From contig JAHJGX010000058.1 in the NCBI GenBank assembly GCA_018824205.1, positions 1 to 54,365 on the forward strand: a DNA stretch of 54,365 nucleotides, read 5' to 3'. Below are positions 10,940 to 20,359 of the stretch, piece after piece (the stretch's first letter is position 1; the number at the start of each line of letters is the position of its first letter). The stretch is from a bacterium (GTDB taxonomy: Bacteria; Fidelibacterota; UBA2242). A model generated the notes under the pieces. It searched no databases. It had not been told where the DNA came from and saw nothing but the letters and a program-made list of their open reading frames with translations. A program made the translations under genes and the position numbers.

Positions 10940-11689
10940 GTGCAGGAAACCATGGTTTCGGAAAAAATATTACGTGGTGAAAATCTGTGTAAAATATACG
11001 GGAAACGCATGGTTGTGGACCATAGTTCTATCAATGTTCACAAAGGGGAAGTTGTTGGCCTGCTGGGACCGAACGGTGCCGGTAAAACAACCACCTTTCA
11101 TATGTTTACCGGAATGGTCAGGCCATCTTCGGGTCAGGTATTTATTAATGATTTTGAAGTGACCAATCTGCCCATGTATAAGCGGGCCCAACTGGGAGTC
11201 GGCTACCTTTCTCAGGAACCTTCGGTTTTTCGTAAATTGACTGTCGAACAAAACCTGCTGCTGGTACTACAAACACTTGGAATCAGTAAAAAAGAGCAGA
11301 TGGAACGCCTTGAAATACTACTTGACGAACTGAATATCCGGAAATACCGTAAGAGTAAGGCTTATACACTTTCCGGAGGGGAACGCCGCCGGACGGAAAT
11401 TACCCGCGCACTGGTAACAAATCCGGATTTTATCCTGCTGGACGAACCGTTTGTAGGTGTTGACCCCATCGCTGTGGAAGATATTCAGAAAATTGTGGTG
11501 GGACTGAAGGATAAAAACATTGGAGTCCTAATCACCGATCACAATGTTCATGAAACCCTGTCTATTACAGATCGGTCTTACCTGATGTTTGAAGGGAAAA
11601 TCCTAAAATCGGGTACTTCGGAAATACTGGCCAATGATGAAGATGCCAAACGCTTATATTTAGGAGACAGCTTCCGGCTGGACAGATGA
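10940..11689 (+). CDS. lptB: LPS export ABC transporter ATPase LptB
   Basis: A nucleotide-binding subunit of 249 aa that drives LPS extraction from the inner membrane with LptF/LptG, which are not in this window. Walker A is GPNGAGKTT near residue 45, the Q-loop is in YLSQEPSVFRKLTV, the signature is LSGGERRRTEITRAL, and Walker B is FILLDEPFVGVDP followed by the switch His in ITDHNVHE. The start is GTG with AGGAAGG upstream. It overlaps rpoN by 4 bp; the lptC-lptB-rpoN order is also common in Proteobacteria. Confidence 0.97.
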   Translation: MQETMVSEKILRGENLCKIYGKRMVVDHSSINVHKGEVVGLLGPNGAGKTTTFHMFTGMVRPSSGQVFINDFEVTNLPMYKRAQLGVGYLSQEPSVFRKLTVEQNLLLVLQTLGISKKEQMERLEILLDELNIRKYRKSKAYTLSGGERRRTEITRALVTNPDFILLDEPFVGVDPIAVEDIQKIVVGLKDKNIGVLITDHNVHETLSITDRSYLMFEGKILKSGTSEILANDEDAKRLYLGDSFRLDR

Positions 11690-13068
11690 TGCAGCTAGCC
11701 CAGTCTCAGGTTCAGAAATTGTCACAGGAACTGCGCCTGACGCCCCAGCAGATTCTTCAGTCTACAATTCTGCAGCTGACAACCCTCGCGCTCGAGGCAC
11801 GGGTTAATCAGGAGCTCGAACAGAACCCGGTGCTCGAAGATTTGCCGCCTGAAGAAAACGAAACCGATGAGCCCCAGGATCCTGAACAGAAAGAGGAAGA
11901 TACCATTGACTGGGAAGAAATTCTTCCGCAGAATGATGATTATGAACCCAAAGTAGAGTATGATCGCAGTAAAGAGAATTTCTCACCGGTTCAGATATCT
12001 CCGAAGGGGATGGTGGATTATCTTTTTGACCAGCTAAAGCTGCTGAATCTGACAGCGGCGGAAGTTCTGATTGCCAATGAAATCATCTGGAATCTGGATA
12101 ACCGCGGTTATCTGGGTACACCCATTGAAAATATTGCCTATAGTCAGTCCGTCAGTGTGGAGCAGGCTGAGAGAATCCTGAGGCAACTGCAACAGGTGGA
12201 TCCGCCAGGTATTGCGGCCCGAAATTTACAGGAATGTTTACTGATTCAGCTACAACAGATGGAGAACACCGGGGACTCCAAATTAATTATTCGGGAATAT
12301 TTTGATGATTTTGCTAATCGCCGGTTTCAGCAGATAATAAAAAGCCTTGGCTGGAGTAAGGATCGAATTCAGGCAGTTCAGGACACTGTTCAGAAACTTA
12401 ATCCGAAACCCGGCGTTTCATTGCTAGGAGCCGATCCACAGTACATTATTCCTGATTTGATTGTTGAAAAAATAGGCGATGAATTTATTATCGAAGTTAA
12501 TGACTCGCGGGTTCCCGAGTTACGAATCAGTTCCGGCTATTTGAATATGATATCCAATGGTGAGAAACTCTCGACAGATACCAAGCAGTACATCAAGAAA
12601 AAAATCGATATGGCCAAGTGGTTTATCCAGTCCATTTATCAGCGTCGGTTGACGATGATCAAAGTGATGAAAGCCATTATTCAGCACCAGCAGGATTTTT
12701 TCGAGGACTACCGCAATCCGCTGAAACCCATGATTCTCAAGGATATTGCTGAAGATGTGAACATGGATATATCAACCATCAGCCGGGTAAGCAACGGTAA
12801 GTATGTGCAGTTGAGTTCTGGAATTTACGAATTAAAATTCTTTTTTAATGAAGGTATGATGGACGATAGCGGCGAAGAGATTTCAACCCGCATCATCAAA
12901 GATAAATTGAGAACAATCATTGAATCTGAGAATAAACAAAAACCCTTCAGCGACGACCATCTTGCACTATTGTTGAAAAAAGAGGGTTACCCGATAGCCC
13001 GCCGGACGGTGGCAAAATATCGGGAGCAACTGAAAATTCCCGTAGCGCGTCTGCGGCGAAGCATATAA
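11686..13068 (+). CDS. rpoN: RNA polymerase sigma-54 factor
   Basis: A protein of 460 aa. Region I is glutamine and leucine rich (QKLSQELRLTPQQILQST) and contacts bacterial enhancer-binding proteins. A very acidic region II lies at about residues 50-90. The core-binding domain follows (LNLTAAEVLIANEI, PPGIAARNLQECLLIQL), then the helix-turn-helix DISTISRVSNGKYV, and the RpoN box ARRTVAKYRE near the C-terminus. It directs transcription from -24/-12 promoters, which need ATP-driven activators. None of the activators is encoded here. Length and domains are normal. Confidence 0.98.
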   Translation: MMQLAQSQVQKLSQELRLTPQQILQSTILQLTTLALEARVNQELEQNPVLEDLPPEENETDEPQDPEQKEEDTIDWEEILPQNDDYEPKVEYDRSKENFSPVQISPKGMVDYLFDQLKLLNLTAAEVLIANEIIWNLDNRGYLGTPIENIAYSQSVSVEQAERILRQLQQVDPPGIAARNLQECLLIQLQQMENTGDSKLIIREYFDDFANRRFQQIIKSLGWSKDRIQAVQDTVQKLNPKPGVSLLGADPQYIIPDLIVEKIGDEFIIEVNDSRVPELRISSGYLNMISNGEKLSTDTKQYIKKKIDMAKWFIQSIYQRRLTMIKVMKAIIQHQQDFFEDYRNPLKPMILKDIAEDVNMDISTISRVSNGKYVQLSSGIYELKFFFNEGMMDDSGEEISTRIIKDKLRTIIESENKQKPFSDDHLALLLKKEGYPIARRTVAKYREQLKIPVARLRRSI

Positions 13069-13081
13069 AAAGGAGACTAAA

Positions 13082-14068
13082 ATGGCTATGAAAAAGGTAA
13101 AAATCGGAGATAATGAGTTTGAAGTGTCCTCTTCGCAGGCATTTCTACTCATTGTGGTAGCCCTGCTGCTTGTGGTGGGTGTTACTCTGGCGATGTCTTT
13201 TTACACGATTGATGCCAATGAAAATGGTGTCATCTTGCGATTTGGAAAGTATTACACGACCACCTATCCGGGACTTCATCTGAAATTCCCCTGGGGTATA
13301 GATAAACTTTATACCGTGCGGGTGGATTACCAGTGGAAAGAGGAATTTGGATTCCGGACGGCCCGGGCGGGTGTGAAAACTATTTACTCGAAAACTCAGT
13401 ACACCGATGAATCCTGGATGCTGACCGGCGATCTGAATATTGCCGATGTGCAATGGATTGTGCAGTACAAGATCAGGGACCCGCTGAAATTTCTGTTCCG
13501 GGTACGTGAACAGAGCGGTACTATCCGGGCTGTGGCCGAATCGGCGATGCGGTTTGTTGTTGGCGATCGCTCGTTTCAGGAAGTATTGCAGTCTGACCGC
13601 CGGAAAGTAGCGTTGCTGGCTCAGGATTATATGCAACAGGCTTTGGATAAATATGATCTGGGTGTGAATATTCAACTGGTGCAGCTGATTACTGTCCAGC
13701 CGCCGGGACCGGTGTTTGATTCCTATAACGAAGTCAACCGGGCTAAACAAGAACAGGAGACTGCGATTAACGAGGCAAGTCAGATTTACAATAAGGAAAT
13801 CTTCCGGGTTGAAGGTGAGTCGAAACGTGTCGTTCAGGAAGCCCGCGGATATGCCATTGACCGGACCAACCGGGCCAGAGGTGATGCGGAACTGTTTACA
13901 TCCGTATTTGCTGAATATCAGAAAGCTAAAGAGGTTACCCGGCAGCGACTTTATCTGGAAACCATGGAAAAGGTGATGCGGAATGTGGGTGATAAGATAT
14001 TGGTTGATAAAGAGATAAAAAGCCTCGTTCCATTTCTGAATCTCAACAAAAAGGAGGTGGCAAAATGA
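13082..14068 (+). CDS. hflK: HflK, SPFH/prohibitin membrane protein
   Basis: A protein of 328 aa with one N-terminal membrane helix (AFLLIVVALLLVVGVTLAM, residues about 20-38) and then an SPFH domain (NGVILRFGKYYTTTYPGLHLKFPW). A long alpha-helical region with Glu/Ala/Arg-rich coiled coil follows (residues 220-300). HflK and HflC assemble into a large periplasm-facing cage around FtsH and modulate its proteolysis of membrane proteins. The gene has AAGGAG upstream and overlaps hflC by 4 bp. It lacks the Gly-rich N-terminal tail seen in E. coli HflK. Confidence 0.94.
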   Translation: MAMKKVKIGDNEFEVSSSQAFLLIVVALLLVVGVTLAMSFYTIDANENGVILRFGKYYTTTYPGLHLKFPWGIDKLYTVRVDYQWKEEFGFRTARAGVKTIYSKTQYTDESWMLTGDLNIADVQWIVQYKIRDPLKFLFRVREQSGTIRAVAESAMRFVVGDRSFQEVLQSDRRKVALLAQDYMQQALDKYDLGVNIQLVQLITVQPPGPVFDSYNEVNRAKQEQETAINEASQIYNKEIFRVEGESKRVVQEARGYAIDRTNRARGDAELFTSVFAEYQKAKEVTRQRLYLETMEKVMRNVGDKILVDKEIKSLVPFLNLNKKEVAK

Positions 14069-15033
14069 AAACCGGAAGAATTATTTTATTGCTGCTGTTA
14101 GTAATTGTAATTGTCTTTTTAGGTACTTCTCTGTTTATTCTGGATGAAACCCAGCAGGCCATTATTACCCAGTTTGGTAAACCTGTAGGCCAGCCGATTA
14201 CATCCGCCGGGATTCATTTTAAAATGCCTTTTATTCAAAAAGTCCTGGCATTTGATAAGCGCATTCTTGAATGGGACGGAAATCCCCAGGAAATTCCGAC
14301 GAAGGATAATAAATTCATCTATATTGATACCTTTGCCCGGTGGCGGATTTCCGATGCGCTGGCATTTTATAAAAGTAATCGTAGCGAAATGGTTGGTTAT
14401 TCACGCCTTGACGATTTGCTGGACGGCGCTGTCCGGGATGAAATCGCCAATCATACTTTGCCTGAAATAATCCGCAGTTCGGACCGGCCGATGATTATTC
14501 AGGAAATCGAATCCGCGGATATGTCTACGGTAATAGATTCATCTCAATTTGAAGAACTGGACATTCCCGGCGCCCGGGCGATAATTACGGAAACAATTAT
14601 CGAAAATGTAAAATCCAAAATGATAGAATTGAACCTTGGCATTGAAGTGATTGATCTTAAGATCAAGCGGATTGATTACAATACTGAAGTTCAGAAAAAG
14701 GTGTTTGACCGAATGATATCAGGTCAGCGCCGGATTGCGGAAAAATATCGGGCTATCGGCCAGGGAGAAAAAGAACGGATTCTTGGAAAACAGTCACAGA
14801 AGAAAAAAGAGATTCTATCCCAGGCTTATCTGGAAGCCCAGCAGATCCACGGAAAAGCCGATGCTGAGGCGGTCAGAATTTATGGTGACGCCTATAATCG
14901 CTCGACGGATTCCCGTGATTTTTACAAGTTTCTGCGAACTCTGGAAACCTATCAAACCGCGCTTGACAGCTCGACGACATTAATCATGTCGACGGACAAT
15001 GAGTTTTTGCAGTATCTTGGATCAACAAAATAA
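14065..15033 (+). CDS. hflC: HflC, SPFH/prohibitin membrane protein
   Basis: A protein of 322 aa, partner of HflK. The N-terminal membrane helix is [20 protein letters not shown]. The SPFH domain starts with [18 protein letters not shown] and continues through [18 protein letters not shown]. The conserved [18 protein letters not shown] and [15 protein letters not shown] segments are HflC signatures. A helical region with [23 protein letters not shown] ends the protein, as in known HflC. A strong AAGGAGG site lies upstream within the 3' end of hflK. Confidence 0.96.
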   Translation: MKTGRIILLLLLVIVIVFLGTSLFILDETQQAIITQFGKPVGQPITSAGIHFKMPFIQKVLAFDKRILEWDGNPQEIPTKDNKFIYIDTFARWRISDALAFYKSNRSEMVGYSRLDDLLDGAVRDEIANHTLPEIIRSSDRPMIIQEIESADMSTVIDSSQFEELDIPGARAIITETIIENVKSKMIELNLGIEVIDLKIKRIDYNTEVQKKVFDRMISGQRRIAEKYRAIGQGEKERILGKQSQKKKEILSQAYLEAQQIHGKADAEAVRIYGDAYNRSTDSRDFYKFLRTLETYQTALDSSTTLIMSTDNEFLQYLGSTK

Positions 15034-15044
15034 AACGGTTTGGA

Positions 15045-15611
15045 ATGATGAGTATCAGCAGGAATGATTTGGACAGCAAGCCCTTGATTCGCTCAACGAC
15101 AGTCATCGGCGTCCGCCGTGATGGAAAAGCGGCCATGGGCAGCGACGGGCAGGTGACAAACGGTAACACCGTCATGAAGCATAACGCCCGGAAAATCCGG
15201 AAATTATTTAACGACTCGATCATTATCGGATTCGCCGGTTCCACTGCCGACGCATTTACGCTATTCGAGAAATTTGAAAGCGAGCTGGAAAAATATAAGG
15301 GTAATGTCAACCGGGCCGCTGTTGAATTGGCAAAGGCTTGGCGCACCGATAAATATTTACGCCGGCTGGAAGCTTTACTGACAGTGATGAGTCAAGAGAC
15401 CTCATTGATTATTTCCGGAACCGGTGATGTGATTGAACCGGACGATGATATTGTGGCGATTGGTTCAGGCGGTCCTTACGCTCTGGCTGCCGCCCGGGCA
15501 TTGATGAAACACAGTCAGTTGTCTGCCCTTGAAATTGTGGAAGAATCTCTGCACATTGCCGCCCAAATCTGTATTTACACCAATGATAATTTGACGATTA
15601 TGGAATTATGA
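15045..15611 (+). CDS. hslV: ATP-dependent protease subunit HslV
   Basis: A protein of 188 aa, the proteolytic core of the HslUV (ClpYQ) protease. The catalytic N-terminal Thr is expected in [11 protein letters not shown], so a propeptide of about 17 residues must be removed; E. coli HslV loses only Met. [19 protein letters not shown] and [14 protein letters not shown] are family motifs. [15 protein letters not shown] and [11 protein letters not shown] complete the fold. The ribosome-binding site is weak (TTTGGA), and a second ATG follows directly. It overlaps hslU by 4 bp. Confidence 0.96.
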   Translation: MMSISRNDLDSKPLIRSTTVIGVRRDGKAAMGSDGQVTNGNTVMKHNARKIRKLFNDSIIIGFAGSTADAFTLFEKFESELEKYKGNVNRAAVELAKAWRTDKYLRRLEALLTVMSQETSLIISGTGDVIEPDDDIVAIGSGGPYALAAARALMKHSQLSALEIVEESLHIAAQICIYTNDNLTIMEL

Positions 15612-16966
15612 CACGAAAAGACTTAACCCCCCGTGAAATTGTAAAAGAACTTGACGCCTATATCATCGGCCAGGACAATGCCAAAAAAGCGGTGGCGATC
15701 GCATTGCGAAACCGCTGGCGCCGGCAACATGTCAAAGGCCCCATTAAAGAAGATATAATGCCGAACAACATTATTCTGATTGGGCCCACCGGCGTCGGTA
15801 AAACCGAAATTGCCCGGCGTTTGTCGAACCTGGCCCACGCTCCGTTTATGAAGGTTGAAGCGTCTAAATTTACCGAGGTCGGCTATGTCGGCCGGGATGT
15901 GGAATCCATTATCCGTGATCTGACGAACATTTCAGTCAATCTGGTTAAAGCGGAGCGGATTAATGAAGTCACAGAACAGGCAACAATCATGGCAAACGAG
16001 CGGATTCTGGACGTTCTTCTGCCGCCCCGGAAATCAGCCAGAGCCCCGGAGCCGTCTCTTGAAATCAAAGATGAACAGCTGTCCAATACCCGGGAAAAAT
16101 TTCGGGAAATGCTGAACAACGGGTCACTGGATGAACGGGTGATTGAGATAACTGTCCATAAGGGTGGTACACCAATGATGCAGGTCTTTGGACCGGCAGG
16201 CATGGAAGAGATGGGTCTGAACCTGACGGAAATGTTAGGCAGTGCTTTCCCGAAAAAGAAAAAGCTTCAAAAAGCCACTGTGGCGGAAGCCCGTAAGATA
16301 TTCACCCAGGAAGAGGCGGAGAAGCTGGTGGATAATGATCGCATTATCCAGGAGGCCATCCGGCGGGTGGAAGAGTCGGGAATTGTATTTCTGGATGAAA
16401 TTGATAAAATAGCGTCATCCCATGGGGAATCCGGGCGTGGACCTGACATTTCCCGGGAGGGTGTCCAGCGGGATATTCTGCCAATTGTGGAAGGGTCGAA
16501 TGTTCAAACGAAATTTGGCGTTGTAAGATCCGATCACATTCTTTTCATTGCCGCCGGGGCGTTTCATATGACGAAACCTTCGGATTTAATACCGGAATTA
16601 CAGGGACGATTTCCGATTCGGGTCGAGATGGAGAGTCTCGGAAAAGACGAATTTATTAAAATTCTGCAGAATCCACGGAATGCGCTGCTGAAACAGTATC
16701 ATGCATTATTAAAGACCGAAGGGGTAGAACTCATTGTGGAAGATAATGCCATTGAAAAAATCGCCCAGTTGGCCGCCGAAGTGAACGACAAGATGGAAAA
16801 CATCGGCGCCCGACGGCTGCACACGATCATGACCACATTGCTGGAAGATATGTTATTCAGAATTCCGGATAAGGAGATTAAAGAGGTCAGAATTACCAGA
16901 GAAGATGTTGAAAAGAAGTTGTCAGAACTTATTAAGGACCGTGACTTAAGCCGATATATACTTTAG
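15608..16966 (+). CDS. hslU: HslU, AAA+ unfoldase of HslUV
   Basis: A protein of 452 aa that unfolds substrates and feeds them to HslV. It opens with the HslU signature [23 protein letters not shown], in pieces. Walker A is GPTGVGKTE near residue 61, and the pore loop is in [10 protein letters not shown]. The intermediate domain spans about residues 110-245, Walker B is [10 protein letters not shown], and sensor 2 lies near [10 protein letters not shown]. The C-terminal tail DRDLSRYIL, which docks into HslV, is present. Regulation is likely by operon co-transcription with hslV. Confidence 0.98.
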   Translation: MTRKDLTPREIVKELDAYIIGQDNAKKAVAIALRNRWRRQHVKGPIKEDIMPNNIILIGPTGVGKTEIARRLSNLAHAPFMKVEASKFTEVGYVGRDVESIIRDLTNISVNLVKAERINEVTEQATIMANERILDVLLPPRKSARAPEPSLEIKDEQLSNTREKFREMLNNGSLDERVIEITVHKGGTPMMQVFGPAGMEEMGLNLTEMLGSAFPKKKKLQKATVAEARKIFTQEEAEKLVDNDRIIQEAIRRVEESGIVFLDEIDKIASSHGESGRGPDISREGVQRDILPIVEGSNVQTKFGVVRSDHILFIAAGAFHMTKPSDLIPELQGRFPIRVEMESLGKDEFIKILQNPRNALLKQYHALLKTEGVELIVEDNAIEKIAQLAAEVNDKMENIGARRLHTIMTTLLEDMLFRIPDKEIKEVRITREDVEKKLSELIKDRDLSRYIL

Positions 16967-16975
16967 GAGGAGAGC

Positions 16976-17890
16976 GTGAAACGAGATTTTGTGCACATCA
17001 CCGATTTTTCAAGTGATGAAATTCAGGAAGTATTTGACCTGACCGCAACGATGAAAGCCTATGTCAAAGAGGGTAAAGAATACGCGCCGTTGAAGGGTAA
17101 AAATATGGCCATGATATTTGCCAAACCCTCAGCCCGTACCCGAATTTCCTTTGAAACCGGTATGTCCCAGTTGGGCGGTCACGCCATCTATTTGGGCCCT
17201 AATGATATCGGTATCGGAAAACGGGAAGCAGTCAGGGATATTGCCCGGGTGATTGCCCGCTACGATGATATTATTATGGCGCGCCTGTTTGATCATGCGC
17301 ATATGCTGGAACTGGCAGAATATTCGACAGTGCCGGTTATTAACGGTTTGACCGATTTGAATCATCCCTGCCAGATTATGGCGGACATTTTTACAGTTCT
17401 TGAACACCGTAAACATCTGAATGGTCTTAAAGTCGCTTTTGTCGGCGATGGTAATAATGTGGCCAATTCCTGGATTAATCTTGCCTCCCGTCTGCCGATG
17501 CATTTTGTGCTGGCTTCTCCCAGCGGTTATGATCCCGATGAAACGATTCTGAAAAATGCCCGAAACGTGGGTATCAGCCGAATCGAAATTGTCCGTGATC
17601 CGATTGAAGCAGTACGTGACGCCGACGTCATTTATACCGATGTCTGGGCCAGCATGGGGCAGGAGACCGAAGCCGAGCAGCGTCGAAAAGATTTTATGCC
17701 CTACCAGATAAACAGTGATTTAATAGCGTATGCCAAAAAAGATGTTCTCATCATGCACTGTCTGCCGGCGCACCGGGGAGATGAGATTACCGACGATGTT
17801 ATCGACAGCCCCAATTCAATTGTCTTTGATGAGGCCGAAAACCGGATGCATGTACAGAAAGCGATTATCGTGAAATTGATGCTGGGATGA
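16976..17890 (+). CDS. argF: Ornithine carbamoyltransferase
   Basis: A protein of 304 aa that makes citrulline from ornithine and carbamoyl phosphate. The carbamoyl-phosphate site is PSARTRISFE (residues about 51-60), followed by HPCQIMADI and the ornithine-binding signature HCLPAHRG near residue 262. The start is GTG with AGGAGG 4-5 nt upstream. It is the last gene of the long operon and is followed by a terminator. No other arg gene is near, so its place here is probably incidental to LPS and protease functions. Confidence 0.96.
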   Translation: MKRDFVHITDFSSDEIQEVFDLTATMKAYVKEGKEYAPLKGKNMAMIFAKPSARTRISFETGMSQLGGHAIYLGPNDIGIGKREAVRDIARVIARYDDIIMARLFDHAHMLELAEYSTVPVINGLTDLNHPCQIMADIFTVLEHRKHLNGLKVAFVGDGNNVANSWINLASRLPMHFVLASPSGYDPDETILKNARNVGISRIEIVRDPIEAVRDADVIYTDVWASMGQETEAEQRRKDFMPYQINSDLIAYAKKDVLIMHCLPAHRGDEITDDVIDSPNSIVFDEAENRMHVQKAIIVKLMLG

Positions 17891-17909
17891 CAGATCTATA
17901 GCCTTAAAA

Positions 17910-17945
17910 AAGCCTTCCGTGATATCGCCGGAGGGCCCTTTTATA
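17910..17945 (+). terminator. Rho-independent terminator after argF
   Basis: GCCTTCCG and CGGAGGGC form an 8-bp stem with one G-T wobble around a 9-nt loop, followed by CCTTTTATATT. It closes the kdsB-argF operon. Confidence 0.75.
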
Positions 17946-17953
17946 TTAAATAA

Positions 17954-17982
17954 TTGGGAGCTTCTGTTTTTTCTATTATATT
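17954..17982 (+). promoter_or_regulatory. Candidate sigma-70 promoter of the PAS gene
   Basis: TTGGGA (17954-17959) and TATATT (17977-17982) are 17 bp apart. The start codon of the PAS protein is 24 bp further on, preceded by AGAGG. Confidence 0.55.
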
Positions 17983-18006
17983 TGTATATCCAACTGCAAG
18001 AGGAAT

Positions 18007-19791
18007 ATGGGGCAAATAAATAAAGAAAAATCCGGTAAAGCCGAGGGGCTTAAACGGGTTGAGAAAACACGATTGCCGGAGAATCTTCCCGGCGTTATCT
18101 ATCGCTGTGCGAATGACCGTGATTGGACGATGCTGGATATCAGCAATGGCTGTATTGATCTGCTTGAGTATCAGCCGGAAGATCTGATTGATGACAAAAT
18201 TGTGAGTTATGGCGATCTGATCGTTCCGGAAGACCGGGACCTGGTGTTTACGGAAGTTCAGAAAGCGATCAATGAACATAAATCGTACATCATTGAATAT
18301 CGTATCCGGACTTCATCCGGGAAAATCAAATGGGTCTGGGAGCAGGGAATTGGCGTTTTCTCCGATGACGGTGAACTTTTGTCATTGGAAGGATATATTA
18401 CCGAATTGACCGAATCGCGGGTCATGAGTAAAGAGGAAAAATACCGGCTTCTGGTTGAAAATATCAAAGACGCCATCGTGATCAGTCAGTTCGACCGGTT
18501 TATCTTTTTTAATGAACAGTTTGCGACAATGTTGGGCTATACCGTTGCGGAACTGACGATGAAAGATTATCGGGATGTTTATACGGTCAGGGGAGTAGAA
18601 ATTCTGCGGGAGCGGAGCGCCCGGCGCAATCGCGGTGAGGATGTTTCTTCTCAATATGAGACTGTATTTAAACGCAAAGACGGTTCGGATATTGATGTCG
18701 AAGCGAATGTATCAATCATCCAGTATAAGGGCAGTGTAGCCACCTTTGCGGTAATCCGAGATATTTCAGACCGTAAAAAAGTGGACTTGGAAATACAGAA
18801 ACAGAAACAGTATTTTGAGGCATTATATACCAGTTCGCCCGGTGCGATTGTATCTCTTGATATGAAGCACCGGATCGTCAATGTAAATCCCCAGTTCGAG
18901 CGATTATTCGGCCACCCGCTACAGGAGATTGAAGGGAAAAATATAGATGATCTCATCGTTCCGAAAGATTTCCTGAAAGATGCAAAAGATACCACTAAAC
19001 TCATTGAGAAAGGCGGTGTCGCCGTCAAAGAAGCAAAGCGTTTGAAAAAAGATGGTACACTGGTCGATGTCTCGATTGGTGGAGCTCCGATTATTGTTGA
19101 TGGAAAACAGATCGGGATTATTGCCATTTATATGGATATTTCGCTTATTCGGGAAGCCGAGGAAGAGATACGTAAGCAAAAGCAGTACTTCGAAGCACTG
19201 TTTACCAGCGCTTCCGATGCAATTGTCTCGCTGGATTTACAGGGTAATGTGGTTAGTGTTAATCCCTTCTTTGAGAAATTGTTTGGATATACACAAGTGG
19301 GAATCCAGGGAAAAAATCTTGACAGTTTTATTGTTTCCGGGGATAGTTTAAGTGATGCTTCAAATATTACAAAAGCGGTCCAGGCTGGCGGGATTACTCG
19401 TTTTGAACGAAAACGCAAGCGTGAAGATGGTTCCTTTGTAGATGTTTCGGTCAGTGGGGCTCCAATTATTGTTGATGGTGAACATGTTGGGGCATTAGCC
19501 ATATACCGGGATATTTCCGAACGCAAAAAGGCCGAAGAAGAGCGGGAACGCATGATCAGCGAACTGCAGGAAGCGTTACGCAAGGTAAACACCCTGAGTG
19601 GCCTGATTCCGATTTGTGCAAATTGCAAAAAAATCCGTGACGATCAGGGCTACTGGAGCGATGTGGAACTTTATATATCCAAACATTCCGCTGCGGAATT
19701 CAGCCATGGTTTATGCAATGACTGTATGAAGAAATTATATCCCGAACAATACGATCGTCTGCGTTCACAGGGAAAACTAAAAGGTAATTAA
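18007..19791 (+). CDS. Multi-PAS sensor protein with a C-terminal CxxC domain, no kinase
   Basis: A soluble protein of 594 aa with four PAS domains: about residues 27-138 (ending GKIKWVWEQGIGVF), 145-255, 270-380 and 395-505. Several end in the PAC motif (AVIRDISDRKK, AIYMDISL, AIYRDISERKKAEEE). There is no membrane segment, histidine kinase, GGDEF, EAL or HTH. Instead the last 65 residues contain LIPICANCKKIRDDQGYW and HGLCNDCMKKLYPE, a Cys-rich unit (CxxC and CxxC) seen at the C-terminus of many PAS proteins and possibly metal binding. PAS3 and PAS4 are very alike (KQKQYFEAL repeated), so one arose by internal duplication. Signal input and output are unknown. Confidence 0.85.
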   Translation: MGQINKEKSGKAEGLKRVEKTRLPENLPGVIYRCANDRDWTMLDISNGCIDLLEYQPEDLIDDKIVSYGDLIVPEDRDLVFTEVQKAINEHKSYIIEYRIRTSSGKIKWVWEQGIGVFSDDGELLSLEGYITELTESRVMSKEEKYRLLVENIKDAIVISQFDRFIFFNEQFATMLGYTVAELTMKDYRDVYTVRGVEILRERSARRNRGEDVSSQYETVFKRKDGSDIDVEANVSIIQYKGSVATFAVIRDISDRKKVDLEIQKQKQYFEALYTSSPGAIVSLDMKHRIVNVNPQFERLFGHPLQEIEGKNIDDLIVPKDFLKDAKDTTKLIEKGGVAVKEAKRLKKDGTLVDVSIGGAPIIVDGKQIGIIAIYMDISLIREAEEEIRKQKQYFEALFTSASDAIVSLDLQGNVVSVNPFFEKLFGYTQVGIQGKNLDSFIVSGDSLSDASNITKAVQAGGITRFERKRKREDGSFVDVSVSGAPIIVDGEHVGALAIYRDISERKKAEEERERMISELQEALRKVNTLSGLIPICANCKKIRDDQGYWSDVELYISKHSAAEFSHGLCNDCMKKLYPEQYDRLRSQGKLKGN

Positions 19792-19795
19792 ATCC

Positions 19796-20335
19796 TCACA
19801 TTTCAATCGTCGGCTGATCTTCTTTCGTCTGACGCTTACGCCGGATAGATTCAATTACTGATTTAATGATTATTATCGGCAGTGCGATATATAAAATTCC
19901 GTTTATATACTGATCGCAAAGATTGCTGGGCCATGGAAACGGCCGGAAAATGAAAAAGTCGGTTGCGTGTCCGGCAAACAGGATTTCGAGCACATTGCCG
20001 GTTGCGCCGATTGTCAGACTGAGAATTGCGGCATAGACAGCAAAATTAATTCGATCCAGGTTTTCCTTGATCAGGGAGTGGATCAGGGAGGCGATCAGGA
20101 TCGATACAAATACCATTCCGGCCAGGGCCCAGAGAAAATGATTATTGATTCGTCCGAACAGAAAATGATAACCTGTGTTATGAGTGCGATAGAAAACCAG
20201 AAAAGGTAAAAATGTTTCCTGTATTTTTTCAAAAGGGAGCCGGGCGTTGGCAATATACTTGCTCAGGAAATCGAGGATAAGCAGGACAATTCCACTGCAG
20301 ACTGAATACAGAAGTTTGACCAATTGACGTTTCAT
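19796..20335 (-). CDS. Divergent signal peptidase II (LspA-like)
   Basis: A protein of 179 aa with four predicted membrane helices. LspA cleaves lipoprotein signal peptides below the diacylglyceryl-Cys. Here the family motifs are partly kept: DFLSK (Asp22, Lys26), NTGYHF (Asn53) and the two catalytic aspartates as ATDFF (Asp126) and NLCD (Asp141). The conserved GNxxDR motif reads GNVLEI, so Asp and Arg are replaced by Glu117 and Ile118. An extended loop with FPWPSN precedes the second catalytic Asp. It is probably a paralogue with altered specificity, and the organism likely has a canonical LspA elsewhere. It is the last gene of the minus-strand run. Confidence 0.75.
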   Translation of the reverse strand: MKRQLVKLLYSVCSGIVLLILDFLSKYIANARLPFEKIQETFLPFLVFYRTHNTGYHFLFGRINNHFLWALAGMVFVSILIASLIHSLIKENLDRINFAVYAAILSLTIGATGNVLEILFAGHATDFFIFRPFPWPSNLCDQYINGILYIALPIIIIKSVIESIRRKRQTKEDQPTIEM

Positions 20336-20359
20336 TAAAATTCCTTTGTATAATATAGA

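Noticed and set aside
13145-13750. Minus-strand open frame of 201 codons
   Set aside because: It is a shadow of hflK, with no start signal and a composition unlike that of neighbouring proteins.
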